Shown: positions 1 to 7,943 of the stretch, one piece after another | Layout of the letters: each line of letters opens with the position of its first letter | Numbering within the stretch: the first letter of the stretch is position 1 | Assembly: GCF_900109555.1 (NCBI RefSeq) | Contig: NZ_FNZV01000013.1 | Coordinates: forward strand, 54,119 to 118,118 | Reading direction: 5' to 3' | DNA: 64,000 bases | Origin: Pacificibacter marinus | GTDB lineage: Bacteria > Pseudomonadota > Alphaproteobacteria > Rhodobacterales > Rhodobacteraceae | The notes under the pieces: generated by a model | What the model was told of the DNA's origin: nothing | The model's input: the letters and a program-made list of their open reading frames with translations, nothing else | The model's database searches: none | Made by a program: the position numbers and the translations under genes

Positions 1-1
1 C

Positions 2-1252
2 GGCTATTGCAAAGACACGCTGCGCCCGATTCCCTATGAGGGCGAGCGCTCGATCAAAGCCATCTTGGAAGGCTTGCAATATCGCTATGCATGGGACCCT
101 GTGTTTGAGGGCGAATACCTGATTGGTCTCACCAAAGAGGGCGCGAATGTGTCGCTTGAGCCGGGCGGACAACTTGAATTGTCTGGCGCGCCGTTGGACA
201 ACATCCACCAAACCTGTGACGAAGTTCACGTGCATCTGCGCGAAGTCCAAAGTGTTGCGGATGAAATCGGAGCTAAATTTATAGGGCTTGGCGCCGCGCC
301 CCACTGGTCACATGACGACATGCCGTTGATGCCCAAAGGCCGTTATAAGTTGATGGATGCCTATATGGGCACTGTCGGCACGGCTGGTACGCAGATGATG
401 CGCCGCACCTGTACGGTGCAAGTAAATCTCGATTTCGCGTCTGAATCTGACATGGTGCAAAAGTTCCGCGTCGCCTTAGCGTTGCAACCTGTGGCGACTG
501 CGCTTTTCGCCAATTCACCATTTTTTGAGGGGAAGCTCAACGGTCACAAATCGTGGCGCTCACGTATTTGGCGTCATTTGGATGACAGCCGCACAGGCAT
601 GTTGCCGTTTGTGTTTGAAGACGGCATGAGCTTTGAACGCTACGCTGATTTCGCTCTCGATGTGCCAATGTATTTCGTCTACCGCGATGGCAAGTATATC
701 AACGCGTTGGGCATGTCGTTCCGTGATTTTCTAAAAGGCGAATTGCCTGCTTTGCCCGGTGAAAAGCCTACGATGTCTGATTGGGCCGACCATTTAACCA
801 CGATTTTCCCCGAAGCACGGATCAAACAATACATGGAAATGCGCGGCGCGGATGGTGGCCCTTGGCGTCGCCTGTGCGCTTTGCCTGCATACTGGGTTGG
901 CATGATGTACGATCAATCTGCGCTGGATGCTGCATGGGATATTGCCAAAGATTGGACGCCGGAGTTCCGCGAAGAATTGCGCGTTGCCGCGTCAGTCGAT
1001 GGCCTGCAAGCCAAAGTACAGGGCGTCAAAATGATGGATCTGGCTCGTGAAACCATCGCAATATCCGAAAGTGGCCTTGTGGCGCGTGCCCGCGAAGGTG
1101 CGGGTGGCTTGGTTCCAGATGAAACGCATTTCTTAAACGCGCTCAAAGACAGTCTTGAGTCGGGCCAAGCTCCCGCAGATGAACTGATCGCCAAATTCAA
1201 TGGCGAATGGAACGGTGACGTCACCCGCGTGTTTGATGAATATTCTTACTGA
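2..1252 (+). CDS. gshA: Glutamate-cysteine ligase, 5' end cut by the window edge
   Basis: Joins L-glutamate and L-cysteine using ATP, the first and committed step of glutathione synthesis in the cytoplasm. The frame is open from base 2, so the gene starts outside the window; 416 residues are visible and about 40 N-terminal residues are probably missing if the protein has the usual length of roughly 455. The block GLGAAPHWSHDDMPLMPKG and the later RRTCTVQVNLD and FANSPFFEGK segments are typical of the plant/alphaproteobacterial (GCS2-like) class. The TTG at 65 is an internal leucine, not a start. A strong hairpin terminator follows. The family call is by recognition of these blocks; no search was run. 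Confidence 0.9.
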   Translation, partial: GYCKDTLRPIPYEGERSIKAILEGLQYRYAWDPVFEGEYLIGLTKEGANVSLEPGGQLELSGAPLDNIHQTCDEVHVHLREVQSVADEIGAKFIGLGAAPHWSHDDMPLMPKGRYKLMDAYMGTVGTAGTQMMRRTCTVQVNLDFASESDMVQKFRVALALQPVATALFANSPFFEGKLNGHKSWRSRIWRHLDDSRTGMLPFVFEDGMSFERYADFALDVPMYFVYRDGKYINALGMSFRDFLKGELPALPGEKPTMSDWADHLTTIFPEARIKQYMEMRGADGGPWRRLCALPAYWVGMMYDQSALDAAWDIAKDWTPEFREELRVAASVDGLQAKVQGVKMMDLARETIAISESGLVARAREGAGGLVPDETHFLNALKDSLESGQAPADELIAKFNGEWNGDVTRVFDEYSY

Positions 1253-1272
1253 TCTACTGTGATCCAGGCATG

Positions 1273-1303
1273 AAAAAGCCCCGCTCATTTGGCGGGGCTT
1301 TTT
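1273..1303. terminator. Bidirectional rho-independent terminator between gshA and plsY
   Basis: A 12-bp perfect stem (1273-1284 with 1292-1303) around a 7-base loop, with A-run on the left and T-run on the right, so it can end transcription from both sides: gshA on the plus strand and plsY on the minus strand. Confidence 0.9.
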
Positions 1304-1386
1304 GCATTTCTAATGACATGGTTTAGTTTGCTACGCCAAAATCTCTGACAGGTTTTAAATGCCGTTTGAATATCAATTGGACCCAC

Positions 1387-1968
1387 TTATTTTTTACCAA
1401 TTTTTGTTTCTTCACCTGCGCGCAGTCGCGTGATGTTCTCGCGGTGTTTATAAAAGATAAGCGCTGATAAAACGGCCACTAAAATTGCACCATGCAGGTG
1501 GTAGAACACGATCGTATAAATCGGCGCAAGCAGGGCTGCGACCAAGGCAGACAGGCTGGAATAGCGTGTGACAACGGCCACCAAAAGCCATGTTGCACAG
1601 GCGGCCAAGCCCACTGGAAATGAAAGCGCCAAAAGCGTGCCAAGGAATGTCGCAACGCCTTTTCCGCCTTTGAATTTCAAAAATACAGGATAAAGATGTC
1701 CGAGCATCGCACAAAGTGCTGCAACACCAGCACCGTCTTCGCCGACCAAAACGCGGGCGATTAAAACAGCGGCGGCACCTTTGCCACTATCGCCAAGCAA
1801 CGTCAAAAAGGCTGCCAGCTTATTGCCCGTGCGCAAAACATTCGTGGCACCGATGTTGCCCGATCCGATATTGCGCAAATCCCCAAGCCCAAAGGCCCGC
1901 GCCATCACAATACCAAAGGGAATAGACCCAAGCAGATAGGCCAACACAGCAGTTAAAATTAGCATCAT
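1387..1968 (-). CDS. plsY: Glycerol-3-phosphate acyltransferase PlsY
   Basis: Transfers the acyl group of acyl-phosphate to sn-glycerol-3-phosphate, giving lysophosphatidic acid at the inner membrane. The 193-residue protein is highly hydrophobic with about five membrane segments. It carries the family motifs [11 protein letters not shown] near residues 36-46 and [10 protein letters not shown] near 98-107. The start ATG at 1968 is preceded by AAAGGGG at good spacing; a second ATG follows immediately. It lies 21 bases behind the dihydroorotase-like gene and is probably the last gene of the pyrB-led minus-strand operon. Confidence 0.93.
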   Translation of the reverse strand: MMLILTAVLAYLLGSIPFGIVMARAFGLGDLRNIGSGNIGATNVLRTGNKLAAFLTLLGDSGKGAAAVLIARVLVGEDGAGVAALCAMLGHLYPVFLKFKGGKGVATFLGTLLALSFPVGLAACATWLLVAVVTRYSSLSALVAALLAPIYTIVFYHLHGAILVAVLSALIFYKHRENITRLRAGEETKIGKK

Positions 1969-1989
1969 ATCGTGCCCCTTTGGGTCAAT

Positions 1990-3258
1990 TTAAGTTGCAT
2001 CGAACACGCGGATGCCAGCCACCCAAGTGCCTTTGATCTTACCTTGCATCCGCGCGCCATCAAACGGTGTGTTTTTCGACTTCGAGTGCAGTTTTGAACG
2101 GTCCATCACGAAAGGTGCTTCGGGATCGAAAAGTACGAAATCTGCGGGGGCGCCAACGCTTAAGCGGCCGCAATCTAACCCAAGCCGTTTGGCGGGGTTA
2201 AGTGACATCGCACGGAACAAGGCTGGTAAGGTAATTTGCTCGGCATGCACCAATCGCATCGCGGCAGGCAAAAGCGTTTCAAGCGCCACAGCACCAGATG
2301 CGGCTTCCTCAAACGGCAAGCGTTTGCTTTCTTCGTCTTGTGGCGTGTGCATTGATGAAATGATATCAATCAGGCCCGACGCTACAGCATCTACCATCGC
2401 CAAACGGTCATCTTCTGAGCGCAGCGGCGGTTTGACTTTGAAGAACGTGCGGTAGTCGCCAACATCATATTCATTTAGCGTCAAATGGTGAATCGATACG
2501 CCTGCTGTGACATCAAGCCCATTTGCCTTGGCCCGCTCAAGTGCAGGCAGCGCGCGTGCGGTGGACAGTTGATCAAAGTGATATTTCACCCCAGTCATTT
2601 CCACCAATGCAATGTCGCGGTCTACGGCCATGCGTTCGGCCATGGGTGACACAGCGGGTAGGCCGCGCAACGACGCGAATTTCCCCGATGTCACGGCGGC
2701 ACCTTTGCTTAAGGTTGGTTCTTGTGGGTGACCGATCACGAGCACGCCTAGCGATCGTGCGTAGGTCATGCAGCGTTGCAAAACTTTGGTATTTTCTACC
2801 ACGTGATCGCAGTCAGTAAAGGCGACTGCGCCTGCGTCTTTCATAAAACCGATTTCGACCATCTCGTGGCCCGCACGGTCTTTGGTCAGGGCTGACATGT
2901 GCTTCACATGCACGATGGCATCGGTAGCGGCGCGGCGTTCTACGAATTCCAATACCTCTGGTGTGTCGATCGCATTCAACGTATCGGGGCGCGTCACAAT
3001 TGTGGTCACACCGCCCGCTGCGGCAGCGCGCCCTGCAGATGCAAAGCTTTCTTTGTGCCGCTCGCCAGGTTCCGAGACTTTCACGCCCAAATCGACAATG
3101 CCGGGTGCCAAGCATTTACCACCGCAATCGATGATGTCGCCTTTGGGTGGTGTGCCCGTGCCAGTTTCGGCGATGACACCGTTTTCAACGCGCAACCATC
3201 CAAATGTGTCCGTCAGGGTTTCTGGATCAATTAAGCGGGCATTGATGAACACACTCAT
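1990..3258 (-). CDS. Dihydroorotase-like protein lacking metal ligands (PyrX/PyrC'-type)
   Basis: A 422-residue class I dihydroorotase homologue with the full amidohydrolase length and many family blocks (VTAGVSIHHLTL near 250-261, PFEEAASGAVALET near 315). The catalytic metal site is not intact. The usual D-x-H-x-H is DLGVK at 56-60, so both histidines are gone, and the usual TDHAPH is SMHTPQ near 302-307, so the catalytic aspartate is Met. H177 and H257/H258 remain. In Pseudomonas an inactive PyrC' paralogue is needed to assemble aspartate carbamoyltransferase, and position behind pyrB fits that role here. A structural rather than catalytic role is inference; an active dihydroorotase would then be encoded elsewhere. 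The start at 3258 has AGAGG upstream. Confidence 0.85.
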   Translation of the reverse strand: MSVFINARLIDPETLTDTFGWLRVENGVIAETGTGTPPKGDIIDCGGKCLAPGIVDLGVKVSEPGERHKESFASAGRAAAAGGVTTIVTRPDTLNAIDTPEVLEFVERRAATDAIVHVKHMSALTKDRAGHEMVEIGFMKDAGAVAFTDCDHVVENTKVLQRCMTYARSLGVLVIGHPQEPTLSKGAAVTSGKFASLRGLPAVSPMAERMAVDRDIALVEMTGVKYHFDQLSTARALPALERAKANGLDVTAGVSIHHLTLNEYDVGDYRTFFKVKPPLRSEDDRLAMVDAVASGLIDIISSMHTPQDEESKRLPFEEAASGAVALETLLPAAMRLVHAEQITLPALFRAMSLNPAKRLGLDCGRLSVGAPADFVLFDPEAPFVMDRSKLHSKSKNTPFDGARMQGKIKGTWVAGIRVFDAT

Positions 3259-3322
3259 GGGCGGCCTCTTTGGCTAAAACGAATTGAAACGTGACTTGAA
3301 GCGCGACGGGCTGGGCAGGGCA

Positions 3323-3871
3323 TTATCCACCTATCCAAACAAACAGGGCGACGAAAACCGCAAGGAAGATCAACACAAATGTTGCCACCATACCGCCAAT
3401 ACGTGCGTCAGATTTTGCGGGTTTGCCTTGGGGCAATTCGCCTGCTGCGGATGTGCTTTCCAGTGCCTCATGTGCGGGCGTTGTCTGGGGCTGATTGTAG
3501 CGCGCAACAAAGCTGAGCGGCGCACTGGGCGCGAACTTGCTCTGGCCGTTTTCCAAGCCCTGCGAGAATACCAACAAAATATGACCCGCCAAATTATCTA
3601 ACATTTGTGCATCGTCGTTGATGTCCAAGCCGTTGCCTTCGGTCAAATAATTGGAAAACCCATAGGCCTTGAGCGCTTCTAGATCTAAGACCTCAACGAA
3701 ATCATGATCTGGAAAGGGCTGTACGCCTAAAGCTGTCCCTAAAGGCCAGATTTGCGCATCATCGTTGATGATTTCATGAGAAAACCAGTCGATTTCATCT
3801 TCGGGTAAATCGATTTTAAACAGCCACACCGAACGATATGGGGCGTTGCTGATATCAAGCAACGCACTCAT
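3323..3871 (-). CDS. Tail-anchored protein of unknown function between pyrB and the dihydroorotase-like gene
   Basis: I do not recognise a named domain. The 182-residue protein has an acidic soluble N-terminal part (to about residue 130), a low-complexity linker rich in Ala, Ser, Pro and Thr, and one hydrophobic helix at about 158-180 ending four residues from the C-terminus, the layout of a tail-anchored membrane protein. Its ATG at 3871 overlaps the pyrB stop by four bases, so translation is likely coupled to pyrB, and the dihydroorotase-like gene follows after 64 bases. Context suggests a link to the carbamoyltransferase complex or to its location at the membrane, but nothing in the sequence proves it. 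Confidence 0.8.
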   Translation of the reverse strand: MSALLDISNAPYRSVWLFKIDLPEDEIDWFSHEIINDDAQIWPLGTALGVQPFPDHDFVEVLDLEALKAYGFSNYLTEGNGLDINDDAQMLDNLAGHILLVFSQGLENGQSKFAPSAPLSFVARYNQPQTTPAHEALESTSAAGELPQGKPAKSDARIGGMVATFVLIFLAVFVALFVWIGG

Positions 3872-4830
3872 GCCATGACACCGGTGTTGGCAGCGGCTTT
3901 TTCAGCACGCAAATTGCGCGCCAACAAATCCATCGCGGCCATGCGCACGGCAACGCCCATTTCGACTTGCTCTTGGATCACCGATCGATTGATGTCATCT
4001 GCGATGGTTCCATCAATTTCAACGCCACGGTTCATCGGGCCAGGGTGCATCACAATCGCATCATCTTTGGCGTGGGCAAGCTTGGCGGCATCTAATCCAT
4101 AGCGGTGAAAGTATTCGCGCTCGGACGGAATAAATCCGCCATCCATCCGCTCTTTTTGCAAACGCAGCATCATGACGACATCAACGTCTTTCAGCCCCTC
4201 TTCCATGTCTTCATAGACTTCGCAGCCCAGCTCATTCATGCCCGCAGGGATCAAAGTCGGCGGTCCGACTAGCCGTACACGGTTTTCCATTTTGCCCAAA
4301 AGAATCAAGTTCGAGCGGGCCACACGCGAATGCGCTATGTCGCCACAAATAGCGATGGACAAGCGGTGCAAGCGCCCTTTGGCGCGACGTATGGTCAAAG
4401 CGTCCAGCAAGGCTTGGGTCGGGTGCTCGTGGCGTCCGTCGCCTGCATTTAACACAGCGCAATTCACTTTTTGGGCCAGTAAATCAACGGCACCCGAATG
4501 AGGGTGACGTACAACCAAAAGATCGGGGTGCATGGCATTCAGCGTCAACGCGGTATCAATCAGCGTTTCGCCTTTTTTGATTGATGAGGCCTGCATCGCC
4601 ATATTCATCACGTCCGCGCCCAAACGTTTGCCCGCCAGCTCAAATGAGCTTTGCGTGCGTGTGGAGTTTTCAAAAAACATGTTGATTTGCGTCATGCCCG
4701 CCAAAGCGTCAGAGTGTTTATTGGCTTGGCGATTGAGGTCGACATAGCTGTCAGCCACATCCAAAATTGTGGTAATTTCTGTGGGATGCAGGGGCTCGAT
4801 GCCGAGAAGGTGTTTTTGCCGAAATGCCAT
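3868..4830 (-). CDS. pyrB: Aspartate carbamoyltransferase catalytic chain
   Basis: Condenses carbamoyl phosphate with L-aspartate to N-carbamoyl-L-aspartate, the committed pyrimidine step. The 320-residue protein shows the carbamoyl-phosphate motif [12 protein letters not shown], the HPTQALLD segment and the C-terminal [12 protein letters not shown] block, all intact. I chose ATG 4830 ([10 protein letters not shown]) because GGGGGCTCT precedes it and the family alignment begins there; an in-frame start 21 bases upstream would add seven unlikely residues. First gene of a minus-strand operon with the tail-anchored protein, the PyrX-like protein and plsY; divergent from the uracil-DNA glycosylase. 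Confidence 0.96.
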   Translation of the reverse strand: MAFRQKHLLGIEPLHPTEITTILDVADSYVDLNRQANKHSDALAGMTQINMFFENSTRTQSSFELAGKRLGADVMNMAMQASSIKKGETLIDTALTLNAMHPDLLVVRHPHSGAVDLLAQKVNCAVLNAGDGRHEHPTQALLDALTIRRAKGRLHRLSIAICGDIAHSRVARSNLILLGKMENRVRLVGPPTLIPAGMNELGCEVYEDMEEGLKDVDVVMMLRLQKERMDGGFIPSEREYFHRYGLDAAKLAHAKDDAIVMHPGPMNRGVEIDGTIADDINRSVIQEQVEMGVAVRMAAMDLLARNLRAEKAAANTGVMA

Positions 4831-4962
4831 AGAGCCCCCTTTGCGCCGCACAGGTTTGCGGCATCTTTGATCTGCTTATAGAAACTCGGGCGCTGTGCGG
4901 CAATGCTGCGTGGGTGCTTTCTTATGATTTACCTTCTTGAGATAGACGCGTACCGTGCCCGA

Positions 4963-5751
4963 ATGGAGACTCAGATTGATTATTGGGATGCGCATGCGCT
5001 TTTAGAGTGGCAAGTCGAGCTTGGCGTTAGCGAAGCTATCGGCGAAACTCCTGTGAATCGTTATGAGATCCCTGCGGTTGCGCCCAAGCCCGCTGCTGTT
5101 GCTGTATCTGATGCGCCACCCGCACCAGTGAAAGCCCCAGAAATTGATGCTGTCGATGTTGCACAAAAGGCTGTGGCTGGTGTGACCTCAATCGAGGCGC
5201 TGTGCGCGGTATTGGAATCGTTTGAACTATGTGACTTGCGGCGTGGCGCGCGCAATATTGTATTTCAAGACGGCATCATTGGCGCGCGCGTCATGGTCAT
5301 TGGCGATGCGCCCAACCGCGAGGATGATATTGCAGGTACGCCATTTACGGGAACTGCGGGCGCTTTGTTTGACAAAATGTTCGGGGCGATTGACCTAAGC
5401 CGCACAGCGCAAGATGTGGCACAGGGACTATACGTCACAACCGCGCTGCCGTGGAGACCACCGGAAAATCGCGACCCAAGCGCCGCTGAAATTGCAATGC
5501 TGAGGCCATTTTTGCTTAAGCACATCGAATTGGCCAATCCTGATGTGATCGTTTTGATGGGCAATTGGGCCTGCACTGCTGTGCTGGGACGCGCAGGAAT
5601 CACGCGGCTGCGCGGGTCTTGGCAAACAGTGCAGGGTAAGCCAGCTCTGCCGATGGTGTCGCCACATGACCTTTTACGCACTCCGAGTGCCAAACGCGAT
5701 GCATGGGCCGATCTTTTGGACCTGCGGGCGCGGCTGTTGAATTTGAATTAA
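4963..5751 (+). CDS. Uracil-DNA glycosylase family 4-like protein without the Fe-S cysteines
   Basis: Predicted to remove uracil from DNA in base-excision repair. The C-terminal 170 residues carry the superfamily fold: GDAPNREDDIAGTPFTG (variant of the GExPGxxED motif 1), the PWRPPENRDP segment, and SPHDLLRTPSAKRDAW in place of the usual HPSxLL block. Canonical family 4 enzymes hold a 4Fe-4S cluster with cysteines in the xxCRPP and ACRPFL positions; here these are Trp (LPWRPP) and Leu (MLRPFL), so the cluster is probably absent. The N-terminal 90 residues are an Ala/Pro-rich extension after a short conserved helix. Start 4963 was picked from the METQIDYWDAHALLEWQ opening; 4903 and 4924 are alternatives. 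moaB follows 24 bases later. Confidence 0.82.
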   Translation: METQIDYWDAHALLEWQVELGVSEAIGETPVNRYEIPAVAPKPAAVAVSDAPPAPVKAPEIDAVDVAQKAVAGVTSIEALCAVLESFELCDLRRGARNIVFQDGIIGARVMVIGDAPNREDDIAGTPFTGTAGALFDKMFGAIDLSRTAQDVAQGLYVTTALPWRPPENRDPSAAEIAMLRPFLLKHIELANPDVIVLMGNWACTAVLGRAGITRLRGSWQTVQGKPALPMVSPHDLLRTPSAKRDAWADLLDLRARLLNLN

Positions 5752-5775
5752 TCCAAACTTGAGGCACGATTGAGC

Positions 5776-6318
5776 ATGTCTACCATCGACGACACAAAAG
5801 AATTTATTCCAGTTAGAATTGCGGTTTTGACAGTGTCTGACACGCGCAGCCTTGAGGACGATAAGTCAGGCGATACTTTGGTGCGTTTGATCCAAGACGC
5901 GGATCACTTGGTCGTTGAGCGTGCGATTGTCACGGATGATCGTGCTTTGATTCGCGATCATTTAAAGACTTGGGTCGCGCGTGCAGATATTGATGTTGTG
6001 ATTTCCACAGGCGGTACTGGGCTGACGGGGCGCGATGTCACGGTTGAGGCGCATAGAGATGTCTATGAAAAAGAAATCGATGCGTTTTCTACCGTTTTCA
6101 CTATCGTTTCCATGCAAAAAATAGGCACGTCTGCTGTACAAAGTCGGGCTACGGGCGGCGTGGCGAATGGCACGTATCTTTTTGCTCTGCCTGGATCTAC
6201 AGGGGCCTGTAAAGATGCGTGGAATGAGATTTTAAAATATCAGCTTGATTACCGTCATATGCCCTGCAATTTCGTGCAAATTTTGCCACGCTTGGATGAA
6301 CACAAGCGCCGCAAGTGA
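5776..6318 (+). CDS. moaB: Molybdenum cofactor biosynthesis protein MoaB
   Basis: MoaB/Mog family: adenylylates molybdopterin or assists its maturation in the cytoplasm. The 180-residue protein has the diagnostic STGGTGLTGRDVT loop near residue 76 and the late LPGSTGACKDAW segment. A TTG two codons upstream is possible, but ATG 5776 with GAGG at 5761 is better. It follows the uracil-DNA glycosylase by 24 bases and probably shares its transcript. The neighbours give no hint about which molybdoenzyme is served. Confidence 0.92.
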   Translation: MSTIDDTKEFIPVRIAVLTVSDTRSLEDDKSGDTLVRLIQDADHLVVERAIVTDDRALIRDHLKTWVARADIDVVISTGGTGLTGRDVTVEAHRDVYEKEIDAFSTVFTIVSMQKIGTSAVQSRATGGVANGTYLFALPGSTGACKDAWNEILKYQLDYRHMPCNFVQILPRLDEHKRRK

Positions 6319-6450
6319 CCTGAAACAACTATAATTCAATTTTCTTCAAAAATGCGACAGAAAATTTATGCTGGACCGTAGAACTGGTACGATGGACTGT
6401 GTGTGTCTGCGCGCTACCTCTTTTGTGATGACTTTAATCAAGGCTTCCCT

Positions 6451-7941
6451 ATGAAATTCCTTCGCCGCTCTCTTTTCGGATTGTTTCTTGTCGCCTCATG
6501 CGCAGCACTTGTTTTTGTGGCGGGCTATCGCATGTACACATCTGTCCAAGAAAAAGCGGCACAAGACAGTTTTAGCCCCCCCGCCCGCGAACGACAATTT
6601 GCAGTGAATGTTGTCACGGTTGAATTGGCGGATATCGCACCAGAGCTGTCAACTTTTGGCGAAGTGCGTGCGCGCAGAACTCTAGAACTTCGGGCCGCTC
6701 AAGGCGGTGAAATCATCGAGTTGGCCAGTACCTTTGAAGAAGGCGGGGTAGTCAAGGCTGGTGATATGCTGTTGCGTGTGGATCAAACCGATGCCCAAGC
6801 CAATGTCCGTGTGGCGCAAGCTGATTTGCAAGAAGCCGAAGCTGAGTTGAATGATGCGGAACGTGGGCTTGAGATCGCTGAAGATGATCTTGCAGCTGCC
6901 CGTGCGCAACTGGTCTTGCGGACCGCAGCATTGACGCGCCAGCGCAATCTTGCAGATCGCGGTGTTGGCACCGAATCTTCGGTCGAAGACGCAGCTTTGT
7001 CGGAAGCTGCAGCACAGCAATCCGTTTTGTCCAAACGCCAATCGCTTGCTACGGCGAAAGCACGGGTTGATCAAAGTAAGAACGGCGTGCTGCGTGCCGA
7101 AATCAATATGTCAGAAACAGAGCGCAGCTTGGCTGAAACAACCGTTGTGGCCGCATTTGATGGCACCTTGTCTGATGTGTCGGTGGCGCTGGGCGCACTG
7201 ATCAACGCCAATGAACAAATAGGGTCACTTATCGACCCAAATGATCTTGAAATTGCCTTTCGTGTTTCAACACAGCAATACTCTAATTTAACCTCTGCTG
7301 AGGGTGGTTTGCCGACCTTGCCTGTGATCGCGTCGATGAATTTAGCTGATTTTGACGTGACGGCGCAGGGGCAGATCACCCGTGAAAGCGCCGCCGTGGG
7401 CACCGGACAAACGGGCCGTTTGTTGTTTGCGCGTCTGGACTCATCTTTGGGGTTGCGACCCGGTGATTTTGTCACTGTTCGCATCCAAGAACCTGTGTTG
7501 AAAAATGTCGCGCGTATTCCTGCGGCAGCTGTTGATGCGGCGAACACTGTGCTGGCGGTGACATCTGACTCGCGCCTTGAAATAGTATCGACATCGGTTC
7601 TGCGCCGCGTTGGGGACGACGTTATTGTTGATGCGACGGACCTTGCGGGGCGCGTTATCGTTGCCGAGCGCTCTCCACTATTGGGCGCGGGCATTCGCGT
7701 TAAAATAATAGGAACCGCAGACCAGAGCGATGCGACACCTCGCGGTGAAGGGTTGCCTGCCGCACCAGAGCTATCTGAGAATATTGAGTTAACGCCAGAA
7801 CGCCGTGAAAAACTTTTGGCGTTTGTACAAAACAACACGCGGATGTCAGAAGATGTGCGCAACCGCATGGCAGAGCAATTGCAAGCCAAACACGTCTCGG
7901 CCGATCTGATTGCGCGGCTGGAAAGTCGGATGGGAGGCTGA
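6451..7941 (+). CDS. RND efflux periplasmic adaptor (HlyD/MFP family)
   Basis: Links the inner-membrane RND pump to an outer-membrane channel in the periplasm. The 496-residue protein has an N-terminal membrane segment at about 8-28, a barrel-sandwich/lipoyl domain split by a long coiled-coil hairpin (about 100-210, rich in Ala, Glu and Gln), then beta-barrel and membrane-proximal domains. An extra C-terminal tail of about 60 residues is predicted helical and charged (PERREKLLAF ... SADLIARLESRMGG), beyond the usual adaptor end. ATG 6451 gives a sensible signal anchor MKFLRRSLFGLFL. The pump gene begins two bases after its stop, so the two are co-translated. No outer-membrane factor lies nearby. 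Confidence 0.93.
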   Translation: MKFLRRSLFGLFLVASCAALVFVAGYRMYTSVQEKAAQDSFSPPARERQFAVNVVTVELADIAPELSTFGEVRARRTLELRAAQGGEIIELASTFEEGGVVKAGDMLLRVDQTDAQANVRVAQADLQEAEAELNDAERGLEIAEDDLAAARAQLVLRTAALTRQRNLADRGVGTESSVEDAALSEAAAQQSVLSKRQSLATAKARVDQSKNGVLRAEINMSETERSLAETTVVAAFDGTLSDVSVALGALINANEQIGSLIDPNDLEIAFRVSTQQYSNLTSAEGGLPTLPVIASMNLADFDVTAQGQITRESAAVGTGQTGRLLFARLDSSLGLRPGDFVTVRIQEPVLKNVARIPAAAVDAANTVLAVTSDSRLEIVSTSVLRRVGDDVIVDATDLAGRVIVAERSPLLGAGIRVKIIGTADQSDATPRGEGLPAAPELSENIELTPERREKLLAFVQNNTRMSEDVRNRMAEQLQAKHVSADLIARLESRMGG

Positions 7942-7943
7942 TC

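Noticed and set aside
2012..2455. Plus-strand frame opposite the dihydroorotase-like gene
   Set aside because: Antisense shadow of a conserved gene, Ser/Lys-rich, with no start signals.
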